Source: Konateibacter massiliensis
GTDB lineage: Bacteria; Bacillota; Clostridia; Lachnospirales; Lachnospiraceae
Length of the DNA stretch: 64,000 nucleotides
Assembly (NCBI RefSeq): GCF_900184995.1
Contig: NZ_LT860099.1
Location: 2,298,332 to 2,362,331, forward strand
Direction of reading: 5' to 3'
Of the stretch, positions 1 to 7,656 are shown piece by piece; within the stretch, counting starts at the first letter, position 1, and every line of letters begins with the position of its first letter. The position numbers and the translations under genes are program-made. The notes beneath the pieces are model-generated. The model did no database searches. It was not told the DNA's origin and saw only the letters and a list, made by a program, of their open reading frames with translations.

Positions 1-17
1 CACTTCTTCCTATTGGA

Positions 18-1751
18 TTATAGAGAAGTCTTACGATCTGCATTTTCCGTTTTTTTCTTTTCTCTTTCAATAGCTTGCAATGCTTCTGTTTTACTTCCGG
101 TGGTGGATCGAATTGAAAAAGCTATGTTCACAATATGATCCGATATTCTTTGTAATGAAAACAGAACGGAATAAATGCTTTTGGATACCTCAACAGGGTA
201 CATCCCCGAGCTTAGGCGCGCCACATGTTCATTACGCGTTGAGGATATTAGCTTTTTAATTTCCTTGTGAAGGTTTGAAATTTCTCTAAAATTTTCGGTT
301 CTACGATTTGTAAACGCATCAAACCCTAAGTCAAACATTTCGGATATATTCCCATAGATTTGGTTAAGCTCATCTTTGGTCTGATCTAAAAATATTACCT
401 CATTTTCCTTCATGTAGCTAGTTTCCTTTACCAAAAGTACCGCGTAATCGCCCAGTCGTTCAATATCATTTGTTACATGATGCAATCCGCCAATCAGTTT
501 TTCGTCATCAGCAAATTTAGTAACTGATGAAATTTTGATAAAAAAGCTTGTTAGCTTATTTGTTAAGAAGTCAATACGGTATTCAACATCGGCAATTTTT
601 TTGCTTTCACTCATATCTTCCTTGACCAAGGAAGTAAAAGAACGATCAAGGTTCTCCTTTGCAAGAATTGCCATATCGTACAATTCCTTTAATGCCTGTT
701 CAATGGCAACCGCCGGAGTTTGCAAGAAACGCTCATCAATATATGACAATTCTTCCAGATTCTGTTGCTTATCTTTTACCAATCTTGTCACTAAATTGAC
801 TAACGGATCGATCAATGGGAGCAACACTAAGGTATAAAGAGTATTATAAATCAGGTTAAATGTTGCAAGGCTAAACTGGGGTTTTCCGGGGAACAGACCT
901 TCAAACATATCAGTAATGGGTATTCTGAAAAGAATCAGAATAATCGAAAATGCTGTCGCGCCAATTACACTGGTAATTACATGGAATAATGCGATACGTT
1001 TCCCGTTGGCGTTTGTGGTCAGAGATGCCATAATGCCATCGCTACAGGTTCCTATATTTGCTCCCATCATTAAGAAAAATGACTGATCTATATTATGGAT
1101 AACTCCCGTCGCCAAGAAAGCAATAAAAACACCCGTTGCTGCCGTAGATGACTGTATGATGCCTGTAAAGAGAATTCCTAATATCACCAGCAAAATGGGA
1201 TTTTGCATGATTTCATATTTGAATATTTTAGAGAGTTGAATGCTCAGCGTCGAATCTGATCCACCGATTGCACTTTCCATCACTTCCATTCCAATAAACA
1301 GCATTCCAAATCCGATTAAAAATGGCGCGATTTTATTAAGGAATTCGTTATTAGTGGAAAAAATAATGATAACGCCGACAAACGCAACCGCTGCAAAAAC
1401 AGAGCTGATGCTAAAGCCGCCTTTGCTGATACCTGAAAGGGCAAATATAAATGCGGTAAGGGTGGTACCTACTTTTGCACCTAAAATAAAACCTGAACCT
1501 TGCTTGACTGTTACAATATTCGCATGAGCAAGTCCGACTGTCATAATCGAAGAGGCTGAGGAAGATTGAACAAGTGCGGTAGCCCCAATTCCGATTCCGT
1601 AATTAAAGACTCTGTTTTTGTTGATTTTTTTAAAAAGATTTCGTATCCCTGATCCTGCGCTTCGTTCTAAACCAGAGCTCATCTGCTTCATGCCAAACAT
1701 AAATACCGCGACTCCGCCTAACATAAGCAGTAAATTCATTAAAATTTCCAT
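18..1751 (-). CDS. Na+/phosphate cotransporter family protein (NptA/PhoU-like)
   Basis: Predicted sodium-dependent phosphate transporter in the cytoplasmic membrane. The 577-residue protein has two Na/Pi-cotransporter repeats, marked by the QSSSASS motif near residues 62-68 and QSST near 200-203, within many hydrophobic helices. A cytoplasmic PhoU-like helical domain follows at about 340-560. This is the usual layout and length of bacterial NptA/YjbB-type proteins. The ATG at 1751 has an AGGAG site 7 nt upstream. It is read toward the window edge and its stop lies only 17 bases inside. Substrate is inferred from the family. Confidence 0.9.
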   Translation of the reverse strand: MEILMNLLLMLGGVAVFMFGMKQMSSGLERSAGSGIRNLFKKINKNRVFNYGIGIGATALVQSSSASSIMTVGLAHANIVTVKQGSGFILGAKVGTTLTAFIFALSGISKGGFSISSVFAAVAFVGVIIIFSTNNEFLNKIAPFLIGFGMLFIGMEVMESAIGGSDSTLSIQLSKIFKYEIMQNPILLVILGILFTGIIQSSTAATGVFIAFLATGVIHNIDQSFFLMMGANIGTCSDGIMASLTTNANGKRIALFHVITSVIGATAFSIILILFRIPITDMFEGLFPGKPQFSLATFNLIYNTLYTLVLLPLIDPLVNLVTRLVKDKQQNLEELSYIDERFLQTPAVAIEQALKELYDMAILAKENLDRSFTSLVKEDMSESKKIADVEYRIDFLTNKLTSFFIKISSVTKFADDEKLIGGLHHVTNDIERLGDYAVLLVKETSYMKENEVIFLDQTKDELNQIYGNISEMFDLGFDAFTNRRTENFREISNLHKEIKKLISSTRNEHVARLSSGMYPVEVSKSIYSVLFSLQRISDHIVNIAFSIRSTTGSKTEALQAIEREKKKTENADRKTSL

Positions 1752-1794
1752 TATATTTCTCCTAGTATATTTTATTATTTATTACTTCACTTTG

Positions 1795-1935
1795 TATCGC
1801 AGACAGTATGACTCAGCGGTTCGCTGTCTCCAATCAGCCTTCGCCTTCGGCTCGACTTCTTGGACAGCTATCGCATGGTCAGTTGTAATCTGCTCTCGGC
1901 GTCCCTTCGGTCCTTGACAGCAGAACAACTGACTC
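1795..1935. repeat. Hairpin-rich intergenic segment overlapping the rlmCD stop
   Basis: Contains the inverted pair GTCAGTTGT (1878-1886) and ACAACTGAC (1925-1933) plus smaller GC-rich hairpins such as GCCTTCGCCTTCGGC. The rlmCD stop codon (1879-1881) lies inside the first arm, so the last codons of that gene are repeat-derived. It recalls the other hairpin-rich spacers in the window but is not clearly the same element. Confidence 0.4.
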
Positions 1936-3267
1936 AACTCCCACAGTTTGTCCGAACATATCCACTGGCTGCACCTTCACCGTCTCATATCCTCTATCAC
2001 ACAAATATCTCAAATCCCTGGCTAGCGTGGCAGAATCGCAGCTCACATACACGACTCTCTTTGGTCCCATCTGCACGATGGTATCGAGCAGTGTCTCATC
2101 GCAGCCTTTTCTTGGAGGGTCAACGACTATGACTTCTGCGTATTCTCCGTCTTCTTTGTACTTCCTCGGGAGAACCTCTTCTGCCTTACCCACGTAGAAC
2201 TCTGCATTGGTAATTCCGTTGATTCTTGCATTGTTTTTTGCATCCTCAATTGCCTGAGGTACAATCTCAACGCCCATCACTTTTTTGGCGCGCTGTGCCA
2301 AAAATAGTGAAATCGTGCCGATACCGCAGTACAAATCCCATACTGTCTCATTTCCTGAAAGTCCGGCATAATCCAGAGCCGTTTCGTATAGCTTCTTTGT
2401 CTGGATTGGGTTTACCTGATAAAAGGACAGCGGTGATATCTGATATTTGATTGCTCCGATGTAATCGGTAATATAGTCCTGTCCCCACAGAGTTCTTACT
2501 TTGTCTCCCAGTATCACATTCGTATTTTTCTTGTTTACATTGATAGAGATACTCGTCATGCCTTCAACTTCGCGCAGGTTTTCCACAAGCTTGTCCTCAC
2601 ACGGGAATTTATCCCCATTCAAAATAAGACAGACCATAATTTCGCCTGTCGTAAATCCTGCACGGATTAGCACATGCCGCACCAGTCCTGTACCGGTTTC
2701 CTCATTGTATGCGGATATATGGTTTTCTTCCATAATCCGAATTATCTTTTTTAAAATCGTCTCATTTGCATCTATGCCAAGGTAACACTTTGTATTTGCG
2801 ATTACCGTATGACTTCTCCCGGCGTAAAATCCTGTGATAATGCTTCCGTCCTTATCCTGACGGATTGGGAACTGCGCTTTGTTTCTATAATAAAAGGGAT
2901 TTTCCATACCGATAACCGGAAGCACGTTTGGATTTTCAAAGCCGCCAATTCTCTTTAGATTGTTGCTCACCTTATTTTGCTTAAACAAAAGCTGCTGGCT
3001 GTAATCGAGCGCCTGTATCTGACAGCCTCCACATTGCCTGTGAAACTCACACTTTGGCTCTATGCGGTGAATGGAAGGCTCTAAAACCTGCAAAAGTCTG
3101 GCATAACCATAATTCTTTTTGAGCTTCATCGCCTTTGCTTCGACCACATCACCGATGATTGCGTCCTTGATAAACCAAGTGAAGCCCTCAGATTTTCCGA
3201 TACCTTCACCCTCGCTCCCCATATCTTCTATTCTAACTGTAAAAACATCATTCTTGTTGATATTCAT
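1879..3267 (-). CDS. rlmCD: 23S rRNA (uracil-5-)-methyltransferase, RlmCD/RumA type
   Basis: SAM-dependent enzyme making 5-methyluridine in 23S rRNA; in Gram-positives one enzyme often serves both U747 and U1939. About 462 residues: N-terminal TRAM domain, [4Fe-4S] ligands C73, C79 and C82 (CEFHRQCGGC), the SAM site around DLYCGIGTISLF, and the catalytic cysteine in YVSCDSATLARDL. The start at 3267 is chosen because GGGAGAG lies 5 nt upstream; a longer reading frame to 3408 would overlap the neighbouring acetyltransferase gene. The final ~10 residues (TEGTPRADYN) are encoded by the flanking hairpin region and look like an acquired tail. Confidence 0.9.
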   Translation of the reverse strand: MNINKNDVFTVRIEDMGSEGEGIGKSEGFTWFIKDAIIGDVVEAKAMKLKKNYGYARLLQVLEPSIHRIEPKCEFHRQCGGCQIQALDYSQQLLFKQNKVSNNLKRIGGFENPNVLPVIGMENPFYYRNKAQFPIRQDKDGSIITGFYAGRSHTVIANTKCYLGIDANETILKKIIRIMEENHISAYNEETGTGLVRHVLIRAGFTTGEIMVCLILNGDKFPCEDKLVENLREVEGMTSISINVNKKNTNVILGDKVRTLWGQDYITDYIGAIKYQISPLSFYQVNPIQTKKLYETALDYAGLSGNETVWDLYCGIGTISLFLAQRAKKVMGVEIVPQAIEDAKNNARINGITNAEFYVGKAEEVLPRKYKEDGEYAEVIVVDPPRKGCDETLLDTIVQMGPKRVVYVSCDSATLARDLRYLCDRGYETVKVQPVDMFGQTVGVESVVLLSRTEGTPRADYN

Positions 3268-3280
3268 TGAAACTCTCCCG

Positions 3281-3772
3281 CTATTTTTCCCCGGCTTTTT
3301 GGAACGCAATTCTTTCCTCGCCGTTTTCCAAATAAATGATACCGCACTGCTTGAATCCGTTCTTCTGCAAAAGTCTCTGCATTGGAATGTTGTCCTCATG
3401 TGTGTCAATTTTTAAGTTCTTACACTGGTCGTATCCCCATGCAAGGCAAAAGCTTGCCACGCCTCTTGTACCTGTTGCGGCTGTTATTCTGTGAATCACA
3501 CTGTATGCATCATCGTTGAGCCATTCGCCCTCATCAATTTTTAAGTAGGTCTTGTCCGGCCCTTTGTCATACATAAATGTTCCGACTATTTTATCCCCAT
3601 CCACGCAGACAAAGCTTACTTCTTTTTCGATATCCTCCTCAATCAAAGAGGCTTCCGGATAATGGTTTCCCCATTGCTTTGGGTTCCCATTTTCCCTCAT
3701 AAATATTCTAGCCTGTTCATATAATTTTAAAATTGTATCTAAATCATTTCTCGTACTTTTTCTAATTTCCAT
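3281..3772 (-). CDS. GNAT family N-acetyltransferase
   Basis: Small acetyl-CoA-dependent acetyltransferase of 163 residues; substrate unknown. It starts with MEIRKSTRNDLDTILKLYEQ, a common GNAT opening, has a central strand region, and a C-terminal segment (MQRLLQKNGFKQCGIIYLENGE) typical of the fold end. AGAGGAAA precedes the ATG at 3772. It lies 13 bp upstream of rlmCD and 12 bp downstream of the AI-2E-type permease gene on the same strand, so the three probably share a transcript. Confidence 0.82.
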   Translation of the reverse strand: MEIRKSTRNDLDTILKLYEQARIFMRENGNPKQWGNHYPEASLIEEDIEKEVSFVCVDGDKIVGTFMYDKGPDKTYLKIDEGEWLNDDAYSVIHRITAATGTRGVASFCLAWGYDQCKNLKIDTHEDNIPMQRLLQKNGFKQCGIIYLENGEERIAFQKAGEK

Positions 3773-3784
3773 CTTTTATTTCCT

Positions 3785-4813
3785 CTACTTCTTCATCACC
3801 TGAATGTCCAAAAGATCCAAGAAAAACATAAACAGCGGAATTCCAAACAGCAAGCCCCAAATTCCCATATAATGCTCGCTCACGATCAAAATAAGGAACA
3901 CAAGAAATACCGGCAACTTCGTTCTAACAGACATAAGCTTCGGATTCAGCACATATGCCTCGAGCGAATGAAGCACTACAATCATAACGACAACTTCGAT
4001 AATCTTAATGATTCCGCCAATATTAAACGCGATAATGGTCAGCGGAATAAGAGAAATAATCACTCCTGCAACCGGGATCAGGCCCAATATGAAAATCATT
4101 GCACCAAGTCCGAGCGTCTGCGGAAATCCCATAATAGAAAGAATCAATATGGACAAGACAGAGTTGATAAGCGCAATCACAATTTGCAGCTCAATTACTT
4201 TTCCGAATGTATTTAGAAACTTTTCACCATAATAGGTCAGATTTTCATAGATAAAAGAAACCTTGCTGTTCTCCATATGCTTTACAAATGCAAGTATTTC
4301 ATCTCTTTCCAACAGAAAAAGAAAGCTGATTAAAAGAGAGATAACAAAGTTGACGCTAAACGTTCCGACCGTCGTTGCAAACTGCAATAGATTTGTCTCT
4401 GCCAGCTTAATATACTCATCAATCTGCTCACCGGAAACCATATTGAAAACCATATTTAAGATACCGCTATCAAACTTATCCCGAATCTGGTCAACATTAA
4501 AATTTGAAACCAAGGTGATAATATCTATGAGCTGCTGTGTAACCCTTGGAATATAAATAACACCGAACAGGGTAAAAATCGCAACAAGCACCACATACAT
4601 AATAATCGTAATCAACTTCCTGCTGACCTTGATTCTCTTGTTTAACCTGTCAAAAATAAACTTTTGAAGCTGACCCAGAATAAAGGTTACAATAAAGATA
4701 AGCAAAAGCAGATTTAACATGCCGCGAAACACATAAATAATCGCGACAACGAGTAAAATACTAAGAATTCTTTTCACAAGGGAATTATTCATAAAATCGT
4801 TCAATTTATTCAT
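3785..4813 (-). CDS. AI-2E family transporter (UPF0118/PerM type)
   Basis: Polytopic membrane protein of about 342 residues with roughly seven to eight hydrophobic segments and the family-typical C-terminal block (GAMIFILGLIPVAGVIIS, then LEAYVLNPKLMS). Members include TqsA-type exporters and Na+/H+ antiporter-like proteins, so the substrate cannot be called. Start 4813 is preferred because AAAGG sits 9 nt upstream; an in-frame ATG at 4834 has no comparable site. Confidence 0.85.
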   Translation of the reverse strand: MNKLNDFMNNSLVKRILSILLVVAIIYVFRGMLNLLLLIFIVTFILGQLQKFIFDRLNKRIKVSRKLITIIMYVVLVAIFTLFGVIYIPRVTQQLIDIITLVSNFNVDQIRDKFDSGILNMVFNMVSGEQIDEYIKLAETNLLQFATTVGTFSVNFVISLLISFLFLLERDEILAFVKHMENSKVSFIYENLTYYGEKFLNTFGKVIELQIVIALINSVLSILILSIMGFPQTLGLGAMIFILGLIPVAGVIISLIPLTIIAFNIGGIIKIIEVVVMIVVLHSLEAYVLNPKLMSVRTKLPVFLVFLILIVSEHYMGIWGLLFGIPLFMFFLDLLDIQVMKK

Positions 4814-4951
4814 TTTAAAATACCTTTCATTCATAAACTAAACAAGCCAAAGTCTCCCCTTCTTCACTTGTCTTATAATATTACACTGAAGTTTTCGTAG
4901 CTGTGACAGCAGTCAAAGCGAATATTCGTAATCCGCTACGCCGCTTACTCA

Positions 4952-5057
4952 TAACCTTATTACCACTTCGTGGTATTTCAGTAGGTGCTTGAACACCTGC
5001 TGAAACAAGCAAGTTGCACCCCCGCTTGAAAAAGCTGGCACTTCTTTGATAAGGTTA
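4952..5057. repeat. Multibranched structured intergenic segment downstream of yhaM
   Basis: An outer 9-bp stem TAACCTTAT (4952-4960) / ATAAGGTTA (5049-5057) encloses three hairpins: TACCAC-TTC-GTGGTA (4961-4975), a 12-bp stem with one T/C mismatch TTTCAGTAGGTG / CACCTGCTGAAA (4976-5005), and CAAGC/GCTTG (5006-5028). The right outer arm contains the yhaM stop codon. It could be a transcript-end structure, a mobile repeat or an RNA element; the sequence alone does not decide. Confidence 0.5.
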
Positions 5058-5999
5058 CATAGTTACTGTTTTCCTAACATTAGACTCAAACAATCGATTG
5101 TATCCAAGCCAGTCCTGATTGTCTCCCGCACCGTTTACAATCTCCGTAAAGGTCTGTATTTTTGCATCTGTATTATCTGCCAAATTCAATGCCAACGCTT
5201 CAATTAAAGCCGGCTTTTTGGGAGATCCGTACTCCAACTCTCCGTGATGAGCAATGATACAATGCTTCAACTCGGAAGCAGTTTTTGCCGGAAAGCCGTC
5301 AATGGTTCGAATTCTCTCTCCGATCATCTCCACACCAATCACAATATGCCCGAGCAACTGTCCGTCATCCGTGTAATCGTTACTTGGAAATTCCGAGATT
5401 TCCTGCATTTTACCAATATCATGAAAAAGAGCCGCTGTGATTAACAAATCGCGGTTTAAAACGGGATAAGTCTTGCTGTAATAGTCACACAGATTTACGA
5501 CACCGAGCGTATGCTCAAGCAGACCTCCGATAAAACCGTGGTGAACGCTTTTTGCCGCCGAATGTGCCTTGAAGGACTTCGCAAATGACGTATCCTCGAA
5601 AAAGCTTCTCGCTAACTGGTTTAAGTAAGTATTTTTAATACTTTTAATATGGTCCATAATTTCACCATACATAACCTCAATGTCTTTTGAGCTTACCGGA
5701 AAATAATCCTCCGGTTCATACTCTCCTTCGCTCGCTTTTCTGATACGCTTCACATTCACCTGCAAGGCTCCCATAAAACTCGTCACCTCACCAAAAACCT
5801 CTATATAGTCAAGCATATCAAAATCATCGATACCGGAGGAATTCGGGTCCCATATTTTTGCATCCAAAACCCCCGTTTTATCTTGAATAATTAAATTATC
5901 GTAAGCCTTTCCGTTCTTCGTCATCGCCGACTGCTTAAACTTGCACAGATAAATATCTGATATTCTGTCACCTTCTCGTAATGTCTCAATATATTTCAT
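5055..5999 (-). CDS. yhaM: 3'-5' exoribonuclease YhaM family (OB fold + HD domain)
   Basis: Predicted 3'-5' exonuclease that trims RNA (and ssDNA) ends. The 314 residues show an N-terminal nucleic-acid-binding OB fold (about 10-95) and a metal-dependent HD domain with HHGFIGGLLEHTL and the signature ALFHDIGK, followed by IIAHHGELEYGSPK. Length and order match YhaM/CBF1-like proteins of Firmicutes. AAAGGATAAGCT precedes the ATG. It follows the htrA-like gene by 25 bp on the same strand. Confidence 0.9.
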   Translation of the reverse strand: MKYIETLREGDRISDIYLCKFKQSAMTKNGKAYDNLIIQDKTGVLDAKIWDPNSSGIDDFDMLDYIEVFGEVTSFMGALQVNVKRIRKASEGEYEPEDYFPVSSKDIEVMYGEIMDHIKSIKNTYLNQLARSFFEDTSFAKSFKAHSAAKSVHHGFIGGLLEHTLGVVNLCDYYSKTYPVLNRDLLITAALFHDIGKMQEISEFPSNDYTDDGQLLGHIVIGVEMIGERIRTIDGFPAKTASELKHCIIAHHGELEYGSPKKPALIEALALNLADNTDAKIQTFTEIVNGAGDNQDWLGYNRLFESNVRKTVTM

Positions 6000-6024
6000 A
6001 GCTTATCCTTTCACTTTTCTATAT

Positions 6025-7347
6025 TTAATCCGTTGAGCCTAAGGTTACAACAAACTTAATTTCCTTATACTCATCCATTCCCTGCCTCATGGCAACCACA
6101 GAAATCACCTGATTTGGCGAATACTTCACCAGCTCATTCTGGAGGTCACGCACTGTCTTTACCTCCACATCTCCAAACTTTGTGATGACATCACCGTTTT
6201 GAAGTCCGGAATTCATAGCCGGAGAGTCCATAACCGTTTCCACTACATAGACACCAACCGGAATATTCTCCTTCTCGGCTATCTCATTTGTCACATCACT
6301 TCCCTTTATTCCAAGATGTGCCACATCCTCGTGATTGGAAAGCTTCTCGATGCCAGCCTTCAAATCTGAAATTGCCAGCGCCGTCACCAGATTTGTGGTG
6401 CCGTCCGGGCAATATTCAGGCGCAATAATGCCGATAACTTGGCCCTCTAAATTAATCAACACACCGCTTCCGCTTTCGCTTCCTGCCGCATCCGTCGTCA
6501 AAATCCTGTAATTTGCATCCGTTGTCGTTACTGTTTTAGTCGTCGAGGTCAGCATTCCGTAGGTAACCGAATCACTGTAACCAAGCGGACTTCCAAGAGC
6601 TATAACCACTTCGCCCGTATGCGCACCGTAAGAATTTCCAAGCGTTGCCATACTGATTTCATTCATCGTTGTCTCCGCAATATTTTCCAGCGGAACGCTG
6701 ACTACCGAAAGCTGCGTGTTTGCGTCATGCTTTCCCGCAGAAGCCTCAACGGTGGTTCCGTCATGGAACGTAACCATAAGCTGCTCTGCCCCCTCCACAA
6801 CACTTAAGTTCGTCAGCATCAGAAGCTCCTGCCCGTTATTTTCCACGATAATACCCGTGCTCTGTCCTTTATTTTCCAGCGTATCGTTAAACCAGTCCAC
6901 ATCACTTGTCACCCCTGTCACCGTGACAACAGACTTACCTGCCTCTCTGGCAACCACATTCAGCTTCTTATATAACATCTCAATATCGTCTAATTCCATT
7001 TCAAACTCAGGAGTCACCACCGGTGTTTCCTCTGTCTGGGCAGGTGACTGTGATTGTGTCGTATCCGGAGCCTGCGTATCCGTCTGCGCCATGACACTCT
7101 CCGCCTCGTCCGAAGCAGTCTCGTCCTTTGGAATAGAAACCTTATCCGGCTCCTGCTCCTTGGTAAGCTGTTCCTCAAAATATGGTCTTGTCAATACAAA
7201 GGTAAAACTAGCCAACGCACCGAATATAATTGCCATAACCACACACAGCACACCAAACAAGGCAAGCCTTTTCTTATTCAAAGGCTTCTCCTTAATCTTT
7301 TCTTTTATAAATGAAAATTCTTCCTCATTATTACTTAAGCCTGACAT
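6025..7347 (-). CDS. HtrA/DegP-like membrane protein with degenerate catalytic triad and PDZ domain
   Basis: Membrane-anchored S1C-type protein of about 440 residues: cytoplasmic N-terminus, one TM helix (about 28-54), acidic Ser/Thr/Gln-rich linker (65-118), trypsin-like domain (130-330) and a PDZ domain (about 335-430). Against the HtrA pattern the catalytic His (TNNHVVEGA) reads TNLSVVEGA (S182), the Asp (TDLAV) reads TQLSV (Q212), and only the serine remains in SESGSG (S292). It is therefore probably not a working protease and may act as a binding or sensing protein. Start 7347 has AAGGAG 7 nt upstream; the longer in-frame start at 7380 does not. Confidence 0.85.
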   Translation of the reverse strand: MSGLSNNEEEFSFIKEKIKEKPLNKKRLALFGVLCVVMAIIFGALASFTFVLTRPYFEEQLTKEQEPDKVSIPKDETASDEAESVMAQTDTQAPDTTQSQSPAQTEETPVVTPEFEMELDDIEMLYKKLNVVAREAGKSVVTVTGVTSDVDWFNDTLENKGQSTGIIVENNGQELLMLTNLSVVEGAEQLMVTFHDGTTVEASAGKHDANTQLSVVSVPLENIAETTMNEISMATLGNSYGAHTGEVVIALGSPLGYSDSVTYGMLTSTTKTVTTTDANYRILTTDAAGSESGSGVLINLEGQVIGIIAPEYCPDGTTNLVTALAISDLKAGIEKLSNHEDVAHLGIKGSDVTNEIAEKENIPVGVYVVETVMDSPAMNSGLQNGDVITKFGDVEVKTVRDLQNELVKYSPNQVISVVAMRQGMDEYKEIKFVVTLGSTD

Positions 7348-7656
7348 GTTTCTCTCCTTCTTATCCCTATCAAATGGCACTTTGAGCGCTGCAACAGGTC
7401 TTAATCTTACAAGAGTCCCTACTATAAATAATCTATCAAAAACTTATGAACAATTTATTACGCAAATGTAAACGATAACGAGCTGTTTTGCCTGTTTTCT
7501 GCAAACCTTGGGGTATTTTTTGCAATTTTAGACGTTTCCATTGCAAGAAGTGAAAGTTTTTCTTTTACACTTGTTTTCATTTAGTTCATTATAATGTAAA
7601 ATAGAGATATAGTAAATAATATTTATGAAATAAATTATAAAGGAAAGCGAAGATTC

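Noticed and set aside
4952-5057. tRNA gene, because of the cloverleaf-like fold
   Set aside because: Stem lengths, loops and the lack of T-loop and anticodon features do not fit a tRNA.
6716-7471. 251-codon plus-strand open frame opposite the HtrA-like gene
   Set aside because: Low-complexity Ser/Val-rich translation, no ribosome site, and fully antisense to a gene with clear domains.
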